From Penium margaritaceum (Eukaryota; Streptophyta; Zygnematophyceae; Desmidiales; Peniaceae), in NCBI GenBank assembly GCA_023375785.1, contig SZWC01004692.1:49923-113922 (forward strand): DNA of 64,000 bases. The letters run 5' to 3'. Position 1 is the first letter of the stretch. Each line of letters starts with the position of its first letter. Positions 23,216-35,861 of the stretch are shown here, piece after piece. The notes beneath the pieces were generated by a model. That model did not search any database. It saw nothing but the letters and a program-made list of their open reading frames with translations, and had not been told where the DNA came from. Position numbers and translations under genes: made by a program.

Positions 23216-23227
23216 GTTCTGATACGA
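23216..23227 (-). other. Primer-binding-site-like sequence of element E
   Basis: Read on the minus strand this is TCGTATCAGAAC, a 10 of 12 match to the initiator Met tRNA site TGGTATCAGAGC. Its place and orientation upstream of the Gag-protease-integrase order suit a copia leader. The LTR would lie just above 23228 but has no partner here. Confidence 0.45.
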
Positions 23228-23829
23228 TGCTTGCTGTGACAGACAGGTCAGCATGTGTATGGCGAGTGCCATGAGCGAAGCCATGGCACGGAGCAAGCTC
23301 AGTTCAAAGTAATGTGGAATATAACGTGAACAAGGAACAAGTTCGTGTAGTCACAAGGGAGTAAGGTATTGTACGCCAGTTGAGCGGGCCACCTAGGCGA
23401 CACTATCATCGTGGGGCCCGGACGCCACCGAGGGATTGAACCTAACCTTGAAGCGAACGAGCTTCAGGTGGTTTCTCATACACCGGTATAAAATGGAAGT
23501 GTATCCCGAGGGCTCAGCAAGTAGGCATCACTCGTCTAAAGCATGCATAGTAGAGAAGATACTCAAACCACATCGACCACGAGCGTATGTGGATGAATGG
23601 TCCCCTGTGTTACATGTGACCCATGTCATGCAACAAATACACCAAGCACATTCAATTTCACCACAGGTGTCAAGCTCTCCATAAATTTAGTGTGGGTTAT
23701 GTGATCACCACTTGAGCACTTGGCCAAAGAACCAGCACGGTGTGCTCCATGGCGGGTAAACCAGCATTTCACGCAAGAGCTCTGATCAGTATCAATCACC
23801 TACAGTGGTAGTGTATATGTGTGTGAAAG

Positions 23830-23833
<4 letters not shown>
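23228..23833. other. Possible element E LTR and flank, no gene
   Basis: No protein motif in any frame. The part adjacent to 23228 may be the 5' LTR of the minus-strand copia element. Confidence 0.35.
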
Positions 23834-23907
<74 letters not shown>

Positions 23908-23909
23908 TG
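23834..23909. repeat. (TG)n microsatellite
   Basis: About 76 bp of TG repeats running into an assembly gap. Confidence 0.97.
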
Positions 23910-24047
23910 NNNNNNNNNNNNNNNNNNNNNNNNNNNNNNNNNNNNNNNNNNNNNNNNNNNNNNNNNNNNNNNNNNNNNNNNNNNNNNNNNNNNNNNNNNN
24001 NNNNNNNNNNNNNNNNNNNNNNNNNNNNNNNNNNNNNNNNNNNNNNN
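23910..24047. other. Assembly gap (138 N)
   Basis: The gap is bounded by TG repeats on the left and GA repeats on the right, so it probably hides more simple repeat. Confidence 0.99.

Positions 24048-24114
<67 letters not shown>
24048..24114. repeat. (GA)n microsatellite
   Basis: About 67 bp of GA repeats with one interruption. Confidence 0.97.
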
Positions 24115-24117
<3 letters not shown>

Positions 24118-27100
24118 GTGTACGTACAGAGTCAAGAGGTCACTTGCGATTCACTCACAACCAACACCGTCGGTTATGTACTGTCAGCCTCAGGCTCGAT
24201 CTGGCCAAATCACCGGCCAGCGTTCTCCTAAAACAGAACGTGGATAGCAAACAATCTGACAAACCAGATGAAGGTCTCTTTCATTTAACATATCCAGAAA
24301 CTGAAAACGTGTCACAAGAACAGGGTCCGATCATGTTTTCCTTCCATAGTGCACGGTTTAACGTTCAACAAAATCATCGGACGCGTAGCCAAGCATGTTA
24401 TGACTGCAAGCAATCATCGGAGATATGCAGCCTGGTAGCAGCCCAGCTATCTCGAGTAACGTCTGTAGCTGGCGAGCCCTTTTGTTAACCACCACCCGAG
24501 CACAAGCTCCTACGCTGATGGATCCGGTAATGAGGGTCCTTGCTTTAGGACAAGGCGAGAACCAAGACTCCAAGGTGAATCTATCCTAATCATATAATAT
24601 TTTTTTAACTGTAAACATGGTACGTACACTACATTCTGCCCCCTTTGCTTTGAACCATCCCGGTTTGTCTTTACTCACGGAGGTTTTACCATTGCATACT
24701 TCACGATGCAAAAAATGCACAATAAGTGTAAACAAGATCACATGTATATATTTTTTTCATTTAAAACACAGTTGCCTCACATTCACGCACAATGAACCAC
24801 ACACGTGTGTGGCTTTTCTAATTACGTTCGTTCGTGTATAACATGTAGTATTGATTGTGTGATCACTCGGCTCTTGCCAATATGAGACGCGTATAATCTA
24901 TGTACATTTTTCATAAGTATTGGTGATTCTTCACCAAAGACCCTTCACACATGTGTATTAGTAGCATGGTCAATTTCTTTTGGGACATACATTTTCAACA
25001 ATGTCTTGCTAGTTTGGAAGAGCGTACAAGGGATGAATTGTCTTACGTTCCGTTTGATATGTTTTCAGCAAGCTATTGTGGCGACCCCTCTTCCCCCTTT
25101 GCAAGGAGTGTCCATGCAACAACTGAACCGGGCATCCTCGTGGAAATCATCCAGGTCCACACAACACTTTTGCATGTCATTCAGACATGAACTCTTCCTA
25201 GGGGTTTCTGTCGAGGTGGTACCTCCGCGCAACATTGTCAGCATTCGCAATCCAAGATTTGGACATCATTCCTAGTTGCAACCATGCATTCATGACCAAA
25301 CATTGGTCTACCAGACCTCTTTCAACACCCATGGATTTATTGGCTGAACACAACCAAGCTTCACTAAGCCTGTGCAACTCGCATGCTAGCTTGATCTGAG
25401 GGTTGGGCGCCAAGGCCCTAAGACATGGCTGTTGAGCACACTTTTTCTTCTTCTCAAAGGTTTGAGGGAGGCCACATTGGTCGTCTGGCACACGCAATTA
25501 TCATCAGATTGCATCGTCAAACATGCCAATGCTCTGACCTAGATGATCATCTTAACCATCATCTCCTTGGTTCTGTCTGAAATGGGTATCGTAGGCTGTC
25601 ACTCACATCCCCCTTAAGAGCATATCGGCATTTAACTAGGCTAGCGAAGATAACCCATCTCAGTTCCTACGGATCTTTTCCACAACCGAAGTTTTCACCA
25701 CATTGTAATTACTAGACATTTTGCCTGTGATCACAATCCATGTTCAACAGTTGGAAGAATACCTTTCAGGTGTCAATGCCATGGACTTGTAATTGAACAC
25801 TCACAAATCACAACCAGTGACCCTATGAACGAAACAATCAGTTCCTAAATTTTGCTCCTTTCATGTAAATGCATACAAGGGTTCCATGTGGGAGACCTTT
25901 GACATATTTTCTTTCTTGAAAACCCTTTTTAGGATGTTTTTATATCCATAAGAAGATAGAAAAATGCACATTCTTTTTTAAACAAGGTCACGGGGTCCAA
26001 ATAGTATGCCTTGGGACGTGTTTTTCAAGTCACAACATGTTGTGTTGCTCCCATGCCTTGTCTATTGCGTACATTTTGTACTCCCAATCAACAAAGTATT
26101 TCCCTGTGCCTTTTGGGCACTTGTAGAGGACATCAGCCTCATACAAGAAAGTTGACAAATAACCACCAGTAGATGTCATGGTAGTGACATCCCAAAAGGC
26201 ATTGTACTTGCCTTTGGTAATGTACATCACTTGAACCATGTCCATAATGAAAAGAGTTCCCATGTCACTTCACGATGTTCCGAGTCAGCTGAGTTTGGTT
26301 CAACTATAGTATAGTTGAAACAGGTAGTTATCCGTGGATAAAATATCACCTTAGTCAACACTTCTCTTGTCCTATCGAGATACTTACAGGTACCCTAGAG
26401 AATTGTTGGTTGTGGTCTCTGTCGGAGATCATTTCTATTCCAACTAAATCAGTTGGTGGGTCAATGATCGATGTGGCACAACAGCTGCGATGCCATTTTG
26501 TGGCATGATTAGGATCCATCCACGTGTTTTTTCAATAGCTCATTGTACCTAACAGGTGCATTCTGTGACCATCCTCTCAAGTCGTGAGATTAATCAAACT
26601 TGTCTACAATTCCGGTGAGCATTTTTGTTCCTCAAGGCCCTCAACACTTATTTTCCATCACCAGTTAGGCATGAAACACTCGTAATCTTTCTTGGCCCCA
26701 ACATTGATTTTGAATCGTTACGCGATCAAGCAGACTATCCGGGCGTGGGTGCCAACATTTGGCTCGCACAAAGCTATCAATTTATTAGTTGTCTCCACTG
26801 TCATAAGCTTTGGAAGCGACTCATAAGTTGTGTCGTGATCCCAACTATGTTGTATTTGGCTTGTAGAAAACGATGTTCTCGTCATAGTGTATGGGAAATC
26901 CAAAGGTGGAAAGAGGGTATCACCCGTTCTCCACCAGAATAAAATATTCACAAAACAGTGGATGAACTCATGTCACTTAGATCGGTTCACACACTTTTTT
27001 TCTGTCAAATTCCCCGGCATGTCACTTGTCAAGTCATTAAACGCTAAAGTTCTAACCCTTCAAATTCATTTGTCTTTGACATTTGGTTGATCACGTCATA

Positions 27101-29535
27101 CATTAAAGAGTGACTTTGACCTCTTCGACCACCGCACTATGGTGTCTCACATCGTGGAAGAGCACTTACTCCTTATTGCTGCATTCACGGTCCCCTTTGG
27201 AGATCGTCCTTTAAGGAGTCGTTTTTTTTTTTTTTTTCATTTTCTTTGGACATGGTTGTTGTTACAAACTGTGTACCTTTCCATCGTTGGTACCAGTCCG
27301 GTATGACGATTTGTATCCATCACTCTCCAATTGATGTGGTGTTAATGATTTTGTCAGTGAGTATTTATTCAAGGATCTCATCCTCGACACGTTCAACCAC
27401 GAACCAATGTTCTCATCGACCATGATTACTAATGCACAAAACCTTTGACAGGTAGTGATGCATCAAGGTACAAGACTTATAAACATTTAGTTTCTAAGCC
27501 ATGCCGAGCCTTTTTGGAAGAAATGTGAGGCTCTTCAAGTACACACTGTGTACAAGTATCGAGATGTCAGTTCCCTTATATAAAAGTTTGTGTGCTAACA
27601 CATTCAGTGTGTTCGACAAGTTATGACATAGCCACGAGCTCAGTTCTCAAATGGTCACGCTTGCTTTCAAACGTCGAGCGTCATGGGATGTACGACTGTT
27701 GCTCTCGACCCCCCAAACAAGTTGTTTGGTTGAATGATTTTTCCACTGTTTATCAAAAACGTCAATGGACATCGTCAGCATGATCGCATGTCACAAAATC
27801 ATTGTGATCATTTGTCCATTGAACCTGCACATAACACGATGCAGTGATCAACACATCAACATATAGTGGACAAGTTTCTTGTGCATGTCCTACACATTTT
27901 CCATGCATGTAGCACACCCAATTTCACGTGACTATAGTATGATGACATGACATACCTGTTTCCATTGAAATGGGAGTTGCCTTGGGCACTTAGTCATACG
28001 TGTTAATTTCTTGCGGTCATGCAGGCCATGCATGTTTTGGAACCGGTGCTCAACCAACTTGGCTTTTGTAGCATGTTCTACCTATGGGTAGGAATAATTC
28101 CGTCGACGGTTAGTTTGGTCTGTTTAGTATCATCCTCATAAAACATTAAATTAATCTGTTAAAATCCTTTATTGTACTTATTTCAAAATATGTCTTTGTA
28201 TTTCTATTGGAAGATGCAAATTTTGTAACCTCAAATGGAGGTCGGTTGGGTCAACGACTGGGATCACATTGTTTTCGTTGTGCCATGCAGGTACCTCTTA
28301 TCACCACAACCGTGTGTGGTTGTTTTGAGATACATCCAGTTCTCTCTTTATAGGGTTCGGCAGTATGATCATCCTCGAGTTTGTCAAGACATCACTTCAA
28401 ATATCACCTGACATATCTTTGGCGCTTCATGTAGCACACTTGATGCACTTGCCAACACAACCACCCCAAGCATGATATGTACGCTTTTATTAGGCGGTTT
28501 GCTGCACGAAAGCTAGTTGCAGAAATAGGGTGCAATTGACAGCCATGTCATTGATGTAAATGGCACCAATTACATGTTTCATACAACAATTTAAATTTAC
28601 GATGTACTATTTCTTGTACAATTTTTTAGTCTATTTTTACTGACGTCATTTTTGTTATGGAGGCAAGAACGATGTACAACTCAATCATGAGTTGGACATT
28701 AGGCTGTATAAATTGATAGAGTTTGCACATGGTATTTTTCAGGAAAACAAGGAGTCTACAATCTTTACATCTATGAATATACCCTGAGTAAATATCGAGT
28801 GGGTTGCACGAGGCAGACCTTCCAAGCATACCTTTTTTAACACGCCATGCAATGCTGATCTTCCAGGCAGAAATTGCATCAAATGTGCTCGTGTCTAAAC
28901 CTGTTGCCGAGCATGACAGGTTGTTGAGTCTACCTATGACAGCCTGGCCAATGGGGGACCGCCGCTGTTTTCTTGGATATCAGTCGCTCATCAACAACCG
29001 CCTTATGTGGATTTCAAGTACGTCCTCTTCGATTGGTGGACGTTAATCATTTTCAATGGCTGAGGAGGAGGACATGCAATATGGGAAGTGAATGCATGTG
29101 AGGGGTGGGCATGCTTTGTACATCGTGTTCATGCATTGTCGCTTTGACGGTCATGCGTGACTGGATAACACCAATGGCGCATTTGATGATGTCATGTTTT
29201 GGGTACAGTGCAACTATAATGATGATTGGTTTGATAGGCAGCTGGCCAAGTGGGATGCCCTTCCTCAAATGCAACCTCCTGAAGGGCCTATTCATGCTCC
29301 TTGCTCGTCGAATGTATGGGACGCTGTCCCGGTTAGGTTAAGCATGGGGCGGCGTCAAGTCCTCTCGCTTCTTGGTGGCCCTCCTTGTAGTTGGTTCCAT
29401 GGTTATACAAACATGTTTTATATTTTTGAAGTGGTTTGAGACGTTGGTTTGGGCAGGTGATCATTGTTTTAAAAATGATGTGTCATGTTGTGCATGATTT
29501 TATTTTTGGCATGCAGGTAACGTTGACGACAAGCC
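24115..29535. other. Long stretch without a recognisable gene
   Basis: Moderately AT-rich. Contains a T-run at 27222-27237 and many short open frames. Three minus-strand frames have protein-like rather than low-complexity composition: 25497-25198, 26263-26030 and 26951-26718. They share no recognised motif, and stops separate them. They may be remnants of an unrecognised element or gene. A plus-strand frame at 29194-29439 just before the MULE remnant may be its upstream part. Confidence 0.4.
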
Positions 29536-30983
29536 ATGTATCTCACAAAGAAGTGCAAGGATCCGGCGACAAACTTCAAGGAGGGCATGAATTTGTTAAA
29601 AATGGAGGAGTTCCATGCTTTTGTTGAGGACTATGCAACGAACATCCGCTTTTCGATGAAGAGGCTGGGTAGCAAGCCTGTGAATTTCCACGTCACTTGT
29701 GCTGATGCTAAGGTCAAGGACCGCAAGTGGCTTGTGCGTATACATGTCTACAACAATATGGCTACATTGCCATCTCCAACTACACCGAGGAGCACCGTTC
29801 TGTTCAGAGCATCGGACGTGGGTGTCTCCTGTGTGAGAGGGGATAGGTCTACGGCAAAATCACGGAAGTCCTATATCGTGATCCCATGTCTTGAACTGTA
29901 TCCTTGTGACAGGTTCTCAAAGGGGGGACCGAGAGCAAACAGGACCAACAGTACGATATATTGGGCCAAGGCAAAGGCACAGGAGTCGTCAATTGGTAAG
30001 AAGTTTGACATGTGGAGCCTTTTTCTATCATACGTGGAATAGGTAAGCCTCGGCCATGGGTGTTTGTACAGCCTTCCTAGTGAAAGGAGTTAAATCTAAC
30101 TATATTGCTCCCTTCCTCTGTGCAACTGATACGCGTGGACTTCAACACCCATACCATTTCACAGATGGACAAGGGTGGTGCCTTCCTCTAGTGTTCCATC
30201 GCACTGAGTGCTTCAAGGATAGGACACCAGCACAACCGCAAAATTTGGCACATGGATAGACCTTTCTTGAAAGGTCTATCCAGTTGGGCATCTTTGCCAA
30301 GTGAGTCTTGCAGCCTATATGTACTTGTTTGGCAAAGTCAGGGAGAGTGGGGAGCTGGAGGACTGGGTCCCACTGGAGAAGTGGACTTGGCTATATTGCA
30401 AAATCAAAAGAGGTGGTCATACCACCTCAAAAGGCCAAAACCTTGGATGCGCGGATTGCCTCGCACCAGTGCATGTATTCGTATTACTTCTTTGTGGCAC
30501 TCTATCCTTTGGTAGCTGTTTACGACTTGTCGCCAACAAGCAGCCGAGGCAAAGGATGCTCTGGCAGCACAATAGGTGAAGTGACTGCTCCACTGCATCC
30601 ACCTGGCGTGTGAGTACATAGTGAACAAGGAAGGGCCACTCAAGCCAACCTTCATGGAGGGTACAAGGATCCCACGGCAAGTGTTTCCAACCCAAAAAAC
30701 CTGTACCTGTGGCCGTTGACAGGAGTTTGATTTGTCGTACCAGCATGCATGTGCGTTTATGCTGATAAAGCGACAGAACACAGCGGCCATGGTCGATCCA
30801 GGCCTCATGCGCATGGCATTCCACAGGGTGTATGCCAAAAACATGTCATCAGCACAACTGATGCCCTTTCAGTCCCACATGCTCGCTGCTCCAAGGCTCC
30901 CTCTCTCCTCCAGATCCAACATTTCGGACCGTGAAAAACGGTTACCCATGTGCCCTACCAACGAAATAAAGGACACCATATGA
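29536..30983 (+). pseudogene. Mutator-like (MULE) transposase, decayed
   Basis: The first frame (29536-30042) begins with NFKEGMNLLKMEEFHAFVEDYATNIRFSMKRLG, then VNFHVTCADAKVKDRKWLVRIHVYNN. This is the arrangement of the N-terminal DNA-binding domain of MuDR-type transposases. A later segment near 30090-30180 (KSNYIAPFLCATDTRG) resembles the start of the catalytic domain. Near 30696-30800 the frame reads KTCTCGR, a TGA stop at 30717 where Trp is expected, then QEFDLSYQHACAF. This matches a SWIM zinc finger (C-x-C ... C-x-H) with its third Cys changed to Tyr, followed by MRMAFHRVYAKNM. The order N-domain, catalytic, SWIM suits MULEs. Catalytic aspartates could not be located and terminal repeats were not found. 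Confidence 0.6.
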
Positions 30984-31079
30984 CCAAATTCTTTTGGTTT
31001 TGACAACGGTAAAATAAAGGAAGTAAAGTGTGAACCACACTGAAAATTCTTTTGGACCACGAAATCCAAAATCGGTACG

Positions 31080-32262
31080 GTATGAGACAGAATGTTGTCC
31101 GACGTGTTAGCATCTGTAAGTCGTACAACACATGTAAGCGGTAAAAATCTCGTCGCATGAGGCCAACAAGACTGCTCCAACCATTCTCTCTTTCAGCGGA
31201 GCCATGTGTCATGAGCATGGAATTCTTTACTAGACTACCTATCAGTTCATGGTGGTGAAACAATGTTTGAAACTCGCGTACTTCATCCTGACAACGACCA
31301 TCATCAACATTGAAGGAACAACACAACTATTTCTAAATGATAATGTTGAACTCCAGAGAGTGCCACGTACCATCATCAGCAATAGAGATGGCCGCTTCAC
31401 TAACCGTTTTTAGCACAAACTGATGACGTGTTACGACATTTGGATCCAGCCATCAACGGTGTTCTATCCTCAAACCGACGGACAGACCAAGCAGACTAGG
31501 CAAATACTCAAACAATGCCTCCCCACTTTACGCAAGCCTGACGGCACTGGTTGGGCAGCAAAACTTCCGACCGTCGAACTCGCATACAACTCGGTGACCT
31601 CCACCAAACGGGTAAAATCTCATTTTGAGTGGTTTGCAGTAAACTTCTTGCCACACATGCAGGATAACAAATCCAAAGCATTACTCCTCATGTGACATCC
31701 ACCAACAGGACTTCTCTTACTTTTGGAATGAATCATGTGAGATCCTTGCAAAGACACAACGATGAAGTAAGCAATGGACCATCACCACAGCGACAACATA
31801 TTCAATGCTTGCGAGCGTGCTCTGCTCAGGTCAGCGGACGTCAAGCTATGTGGACAAGACTTCACGAAGCTCAAACCATGTTGGCTGGTCCAGTTTGAGA
31901 TTGAACAAATATAGAACACGGTTTTCACTCAACTTTTCCTACCTGATATCATTGCAATGCATCCGGTCTTCCACGTGAGCAAGCTCAAGCACTACTAGGA
32001 CCCTGACAAGAAATTCCATGGCAGATACGTTGCTTCTCCTCCAGTCCAAGTGCACAAGAATAAGGTACGTGATCGAGGACATCCTTGAACATCCACATCG
32101 CAAAACAAACGACCGAGTACCCAGTGACATGGCATGTCTACGACACCACGCACAGTAGCTGGGACCCCTATGACAACCTCCGAGACAACAACCATCTGAT
32201 TGACGGCTGCCACAGGCGTCACTGGCCTGCGCCTGCTGATGTGTTGGGATATCGTAGCCATT
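31080..32262 (+). pseudogene. Integrase and chromodomain of gypsy element C, 5' truncated
   Basis: Reading begins in the integrase zinc-binding and linker region (about 31090-31200; RRMRPTRLLQPF) and runs into LNDNVELQRVPRTIISNRDGRFTN (31330-31412). The Glu block follows at 31465-31500 (YPQTDGQTKQTRQ, with the catalytic Glu replaced by Lys), then WAAKLPTVELAYNSVTSTK. The C-terminal part is scrambled between frames. A chromodomain-like segment (TTEYPVTWHVYDTTHSSWDPYDNLRDNNHLIDG, about 32106-32205) closes the pol. It is the same lineage as elements A and B. Everything upstream of integrase is missing. Confidence 0.85.
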
Positions 32263-32274
32263 AAGGAGGAAAAG
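32263..32274 (+). other. Polypurine tract of element C
   Basis: AAGGAGGAAAAG directly before the TGTTAC start of its LTR. Confidence 0.75.
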
Positions 32275-32644
32275 TGTTACGTCCCAGACATACACATGTT
32301 CCTAAAATCCGCGAGTTGGAATTTATCTCATTACATCGTTGGCCCAGTATCCATTGAATTGAGGAGTTTTACGCCGTTTGACCGAGGGAATTTTGGCCAT
32401 TTGCCTCAACCTCTGGTATTTCATTCTTGAAGGTCCTGGCACATTCGACCAATTTCAAGGATGGTAGACATAATTGTTGCGTATCAATGTTTTGATAGTA
32501 TCTGGTCAACTTTTTTATGATGCTGGAAGTTTATGAAGTCTTGCTTCGATATTCTTGAAACCCCATGACTTCATGGCGGAGTTTTTGAAAGCGAGCAATC
32601 ACAATGCGGAGCCGCATGTGTGGCTTGAACTGAGCGTCCAAGAC
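32275..32644 (+). repeat. Partial 3' LTR of element C
   Basis: Starts TGTTACGTCCCAGAC and parallels the first ~370 bp of the element A LTR (same blocks around CATGGCC, GAGGA.TTTT, CTTGA...CC.TGACTTC). It stops where the element A LTR begins. Confidence 0.8.
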
Positions 32645-33195
32645 TGTTACAACCATGACGTACTCGAGTCCTTGAAAATAACGCGTGGGAATATTTGTCT
32701 TTACATTCATGGCCCTCCGCGGGGAGGACTCCGGATTTTTACACTGTTCGTCCGAGGGTATTTTGGCCAACTGCATCGACCTCCAGTGTTCCACTCCAAA
32801 CGTTTCTGACAACTTTGACCACCTTCCAGAAACGTCGAAAGAAACATCTTGAACCATATGGACAGTTTGATACCATTCGATTGACTTCTCAATGATGCTC
32901 AACTTTTATGAACAAGCATCGTGATACTCTTAAAGCCCCTTGACTTCTAAGCGGAGCTTGTGAGTCCACCACTCAAAGTACGGCCTCGCATGAGTCGCTC
33001 GTCTCGAACACGGATGACCCAACTTATGTCTCATTCTCATTCTTAGCATTGTATGTATGTCATCAAAACATTCGACACTTGTCCTCAAAGTGCACTTACT
33101 GCTTAATAAAAATTGTCCATTCTTTTAGACACCCAAATTGTATTTTATACTACACCTCATTCCTGTGAACCACCTACGTTCCGCTCCGCGTAATA
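32645..33195 (+). repeat. 5' LTR of gypsy element A
   Basis: A 551-bp LTR starting TGTTAC and ending GTAATA (GTAACA in its relatives), so the short terminal inverted repeats are recognisable. It matches 40698-41234 plus 48188-48200 (550 bp in total) along its length, with clear divergence. Confidence 0.9.
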
Positions 33196-33197
33196 CT

Positions 33198-33209
33198 TGG
33201 TATCAGAGC
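33198..33209 (+). other. Primer binding site of element A
   Basis: TGGTATCAGAGC two bases after the LTR end: perfect initiator Met tRNA type. Confidence 0.92.
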
Positions 33210-33545
33210 ATAGCAGTGCTTGAGGGGCAACCGATGCATGAATAACCTGGCGACAACCTCGCACAAGTCCTTGGTGTATCCCCACCATCCAGAAGATCGT
33301 AAATTTTGCGACAACAATGGTGAATGGAGCGAGCGCACCTGACGATGAGCACTAGTCCCCGGCGAGTACTCCGACGGCGGCAGGTCAACAGCACGCAAGC
33401 GACAACGCTCTCCAGGCAAACCAGGAGGCAGCAATAGATTTTGTAGCGAATGGTACACCACCGAAGAAACCAACGGCCAATCTGGTGACGGATCCCTTTG
33501 GCTCGGCAAACCCTTTGCCCACGCCACAGCCCGTGGGGATGACAC

Positions 33546-34460
33546 TTGGTACAATGGGAGGCACTGGCCGACAAGCACGAACTCACAAAGACGTACCAGA
33601 AACTGTTGGGATTCGAAAACCTCGATAGCCATCTGCTCCAAGTGCTCAACGCAGTAATGGAGGAGCTTCAAGTTTCTCCTGTAAATGAAGCAGTGCTCAC
33701 CAAGAGAAATTTGTTACTCTCGAGTGAACCCCAGGTTCAACCGGCATTTCTTAAGCCGTCCAATCCCGTAAAATCCAAGGGATCGACGGTCAGGATGTGG
33801 CTGACGCGTTTGGAGGTGTACTTCACCATTACTGGGATCAACAATGACAAAAGGAAAATTGCCCTCGTGGCCTTACTTTTGTGTGGCACAACTTTGAGTT
33901 GGTGGCTCGATCTAAAGGCCATCCAATGGCAGGAGGAGACCGGCCGTGTTGGATCAACGGCTCTCGCGACCGCTCTCACATCGTCAACCGCAGGCGTACT
34001 ACCTCTCAAGCCGATGATTCCAATTTGGCATGACTCTCTCACGCCACCAGAAACATGGGGAAATTTTATGCACATTACACTCGCTCGTTTTAGGAAGCTG
34101 AATGAGAAGTCTGACGCATGGCACAGACTCCAATGCCTTCATCAGCAGTCCAGCGTGGGATGACATACTCGGCATTTTTGTGAAATCATCACCGACAGTG
34201 ACCTCGTCCCCAAAGAACTATGTTTCTACAACAATGGCCTCAAAAACGATATTCGGGTAGCAATCACAATTTCTGGCATCAAAGATGACCTTCCGCGAAT
34301 GATCGCAGCAACCGACTGCGTCGAAAGCACCGACTACAATGTTTGGTTACAGGAATCTAACGGCTGGCGATCCCAAGCCCACAATCTTTATTGTGTTGGA
34401 GCCGCAATCGACGAAAACCTCATCTCCACTGGAAATTGACGCCGTCAATCAGCACAATCA
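33546..34460 (+). pseudogene. Gag of element A
   Basis: The frame has a coiled segment (FENLDSHLLQVLNAVMEELQVS), then VRMWLTRLEVYFTITGINNDKRKIALVALLLCGTTLSWWLDL, the Ty3-type Gag core. Next come FMHITLARFRKLNEKSDAW, a TGA at 34161, and in the same frame HFCEIITDSDLVPKELCFYNNGLKNDIRV. The knuckle region near 34470 is unreadable. The protein layout is the same as Gag of element B (41954-43090). Between the PBS and 33545 I see only leader sequence. Confidence 0.88.
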
Positions 34461-34658
34461 ATGGCTCCACTAGACTTGCATAAAGCCAGGTGATACACGA
34501 CTGTCGAAAGTGGCAATAGCAAGCCAATAGGGGAGAAGTCGTAGTAAAAGAGTGAGGAGTCAAGAAACGAAAATTGAGGGAAATAGACGATGAGGCTCCA
34601 TACAGTCAAAAACAACTACGTCGACCAATCGCCCATTTGAGCCGCTCACTTTGCGCAG

Positions 34659-35060
34659 ATGAGGGTTCCTAATATTGCAAAATTTGACAAGGGGTACGAG
34701 GACGACCAACCGGCAATACTGCTATTAGTGCAACCAAGGGGTTGTAAAAGTCGCAGAACAACACTGACACTTTTGGACGGAGGAGCTTCTCACAATTTCA
34801 TCATCAATGATATGATTAGAAAACTGAGTTTGAAGACCAAACCAGGAGTGTTTGAAGGGAAAACCGTCATCGAATGACTGCAGATCTATTGACTTTGCAA
34901 ACCACTCCGGCTGCAAATTGGTGATCTGCACAACCTAACTGTCTGGAGAACTTGTCCAATGAGCGGCTACAAAATCATCCTCGGACGAGATTTTATGTAC
35001 CAGCACAATCCGTAGGTTGACTGTGGCAGCAGATCAGTCCACGTCAACTTTAATGGCAGA
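34659..35060 (+). pseudogene. Protease region of element A
   Basis: TLTLLDGGASHNFIINDMI (34758-34815) is the retropepsin start with the catalytic Asp in a DGG motif, the same variant as in element B. After a TGA at 34876 another frame continues with the SGYKIILGRDFMYQHNP block typical of the protease C-terminal half. Confidence 0.85.
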
Positions 35061-35069
35061 AAGCGACCC

Positions 35070-35861
35070 TTGCCTCTAATTGAGCAATCCACGACACAAC
35101 GGCGGTTACAAGAAGCAACAGAGGTGGAAGCAGCAGAGGAAGTTGTGGCAGCTACAAAATGCCAACCGATATCATTGGACATGGCAAAGCAATACCTGAA
35201 GCGTGGAGCTCAAGCATGGCTAGTCCACATGGAAGTAGGGGAAGCGGAAGAAATTGCAGCTGCCAAAGAAAAACTGACGACATCGACACATAAGAAGTTT
35301 GCAGTGTTTCAAAGGGATTTTGCACGACTCACCAAGGGGTTCGAAGGAGTTTTTCCCGAAGAACTATTCCAAGAGTTACCACCGCAACACAACATCGACC
35401 ATCAGGAAGACATGAAGCCGGGAAGCAGACCGACGGTGAAGGGGGCCTATCGAATGAGCGATCACGAGCCGACCGAACTCAAGAATTAGCCGGATGAGAT
35501 GCCCAGGGGTTCATCCGACCCTCCACGTCATCCTATGCAGTACCAATACTTCTTGTGAAAAATAAGACAGGAGAAATGTGAATTTGCATGGACTACTAGG
35601 CATTGAACAACATCACCACTGCTGCCCCCTCCCATCCCTCCCATGAGCAGATGATTTTTTTTACCAACTATGTGGGGCCCAATTTCTCAGCATAATCAAT
35701 CCACGCAACGGCTATCATCAGATTCGTGTATCGAAGACAGAATTCTGCACCAGGTACGGGCACTTCAGTTCATCATTATTTCCGTTTGGACTCACTAACG
35801 CTCTCGCAACGTTCCCAGCGGCAATGAAAGACATTTTTTGTCCATACTTAACAACTTTGTG
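35070..35861 (+). pseudogene. Reverse transcriptase N-terminal part of element A, cut off
   Basis: 35070-35489 holds the connector with MAKQYLKRGAQAWL, FEGVFPEELFQELPPQHNIDHQEDMKPGSRP and YRMSDHEPTELKN. Beyond the stop the RT palm can be followed through several frames: FHPTLHVILC near 35510, NGYHQI near 35710, FPFGLTNALATF near 35786-35820, and AMKDIFCPYLTT at 35823-35858. It then stops exactly where the satellite starts, before the catalytic xxDD block. Confidence 0.85.

Noticed and set aside
30404-30844. Minus-strand frames of 135-146 codons
   Set aside because: They are antisense to the plus-strand MULE remnant with its SWIM-like segment and show no motif of their own.
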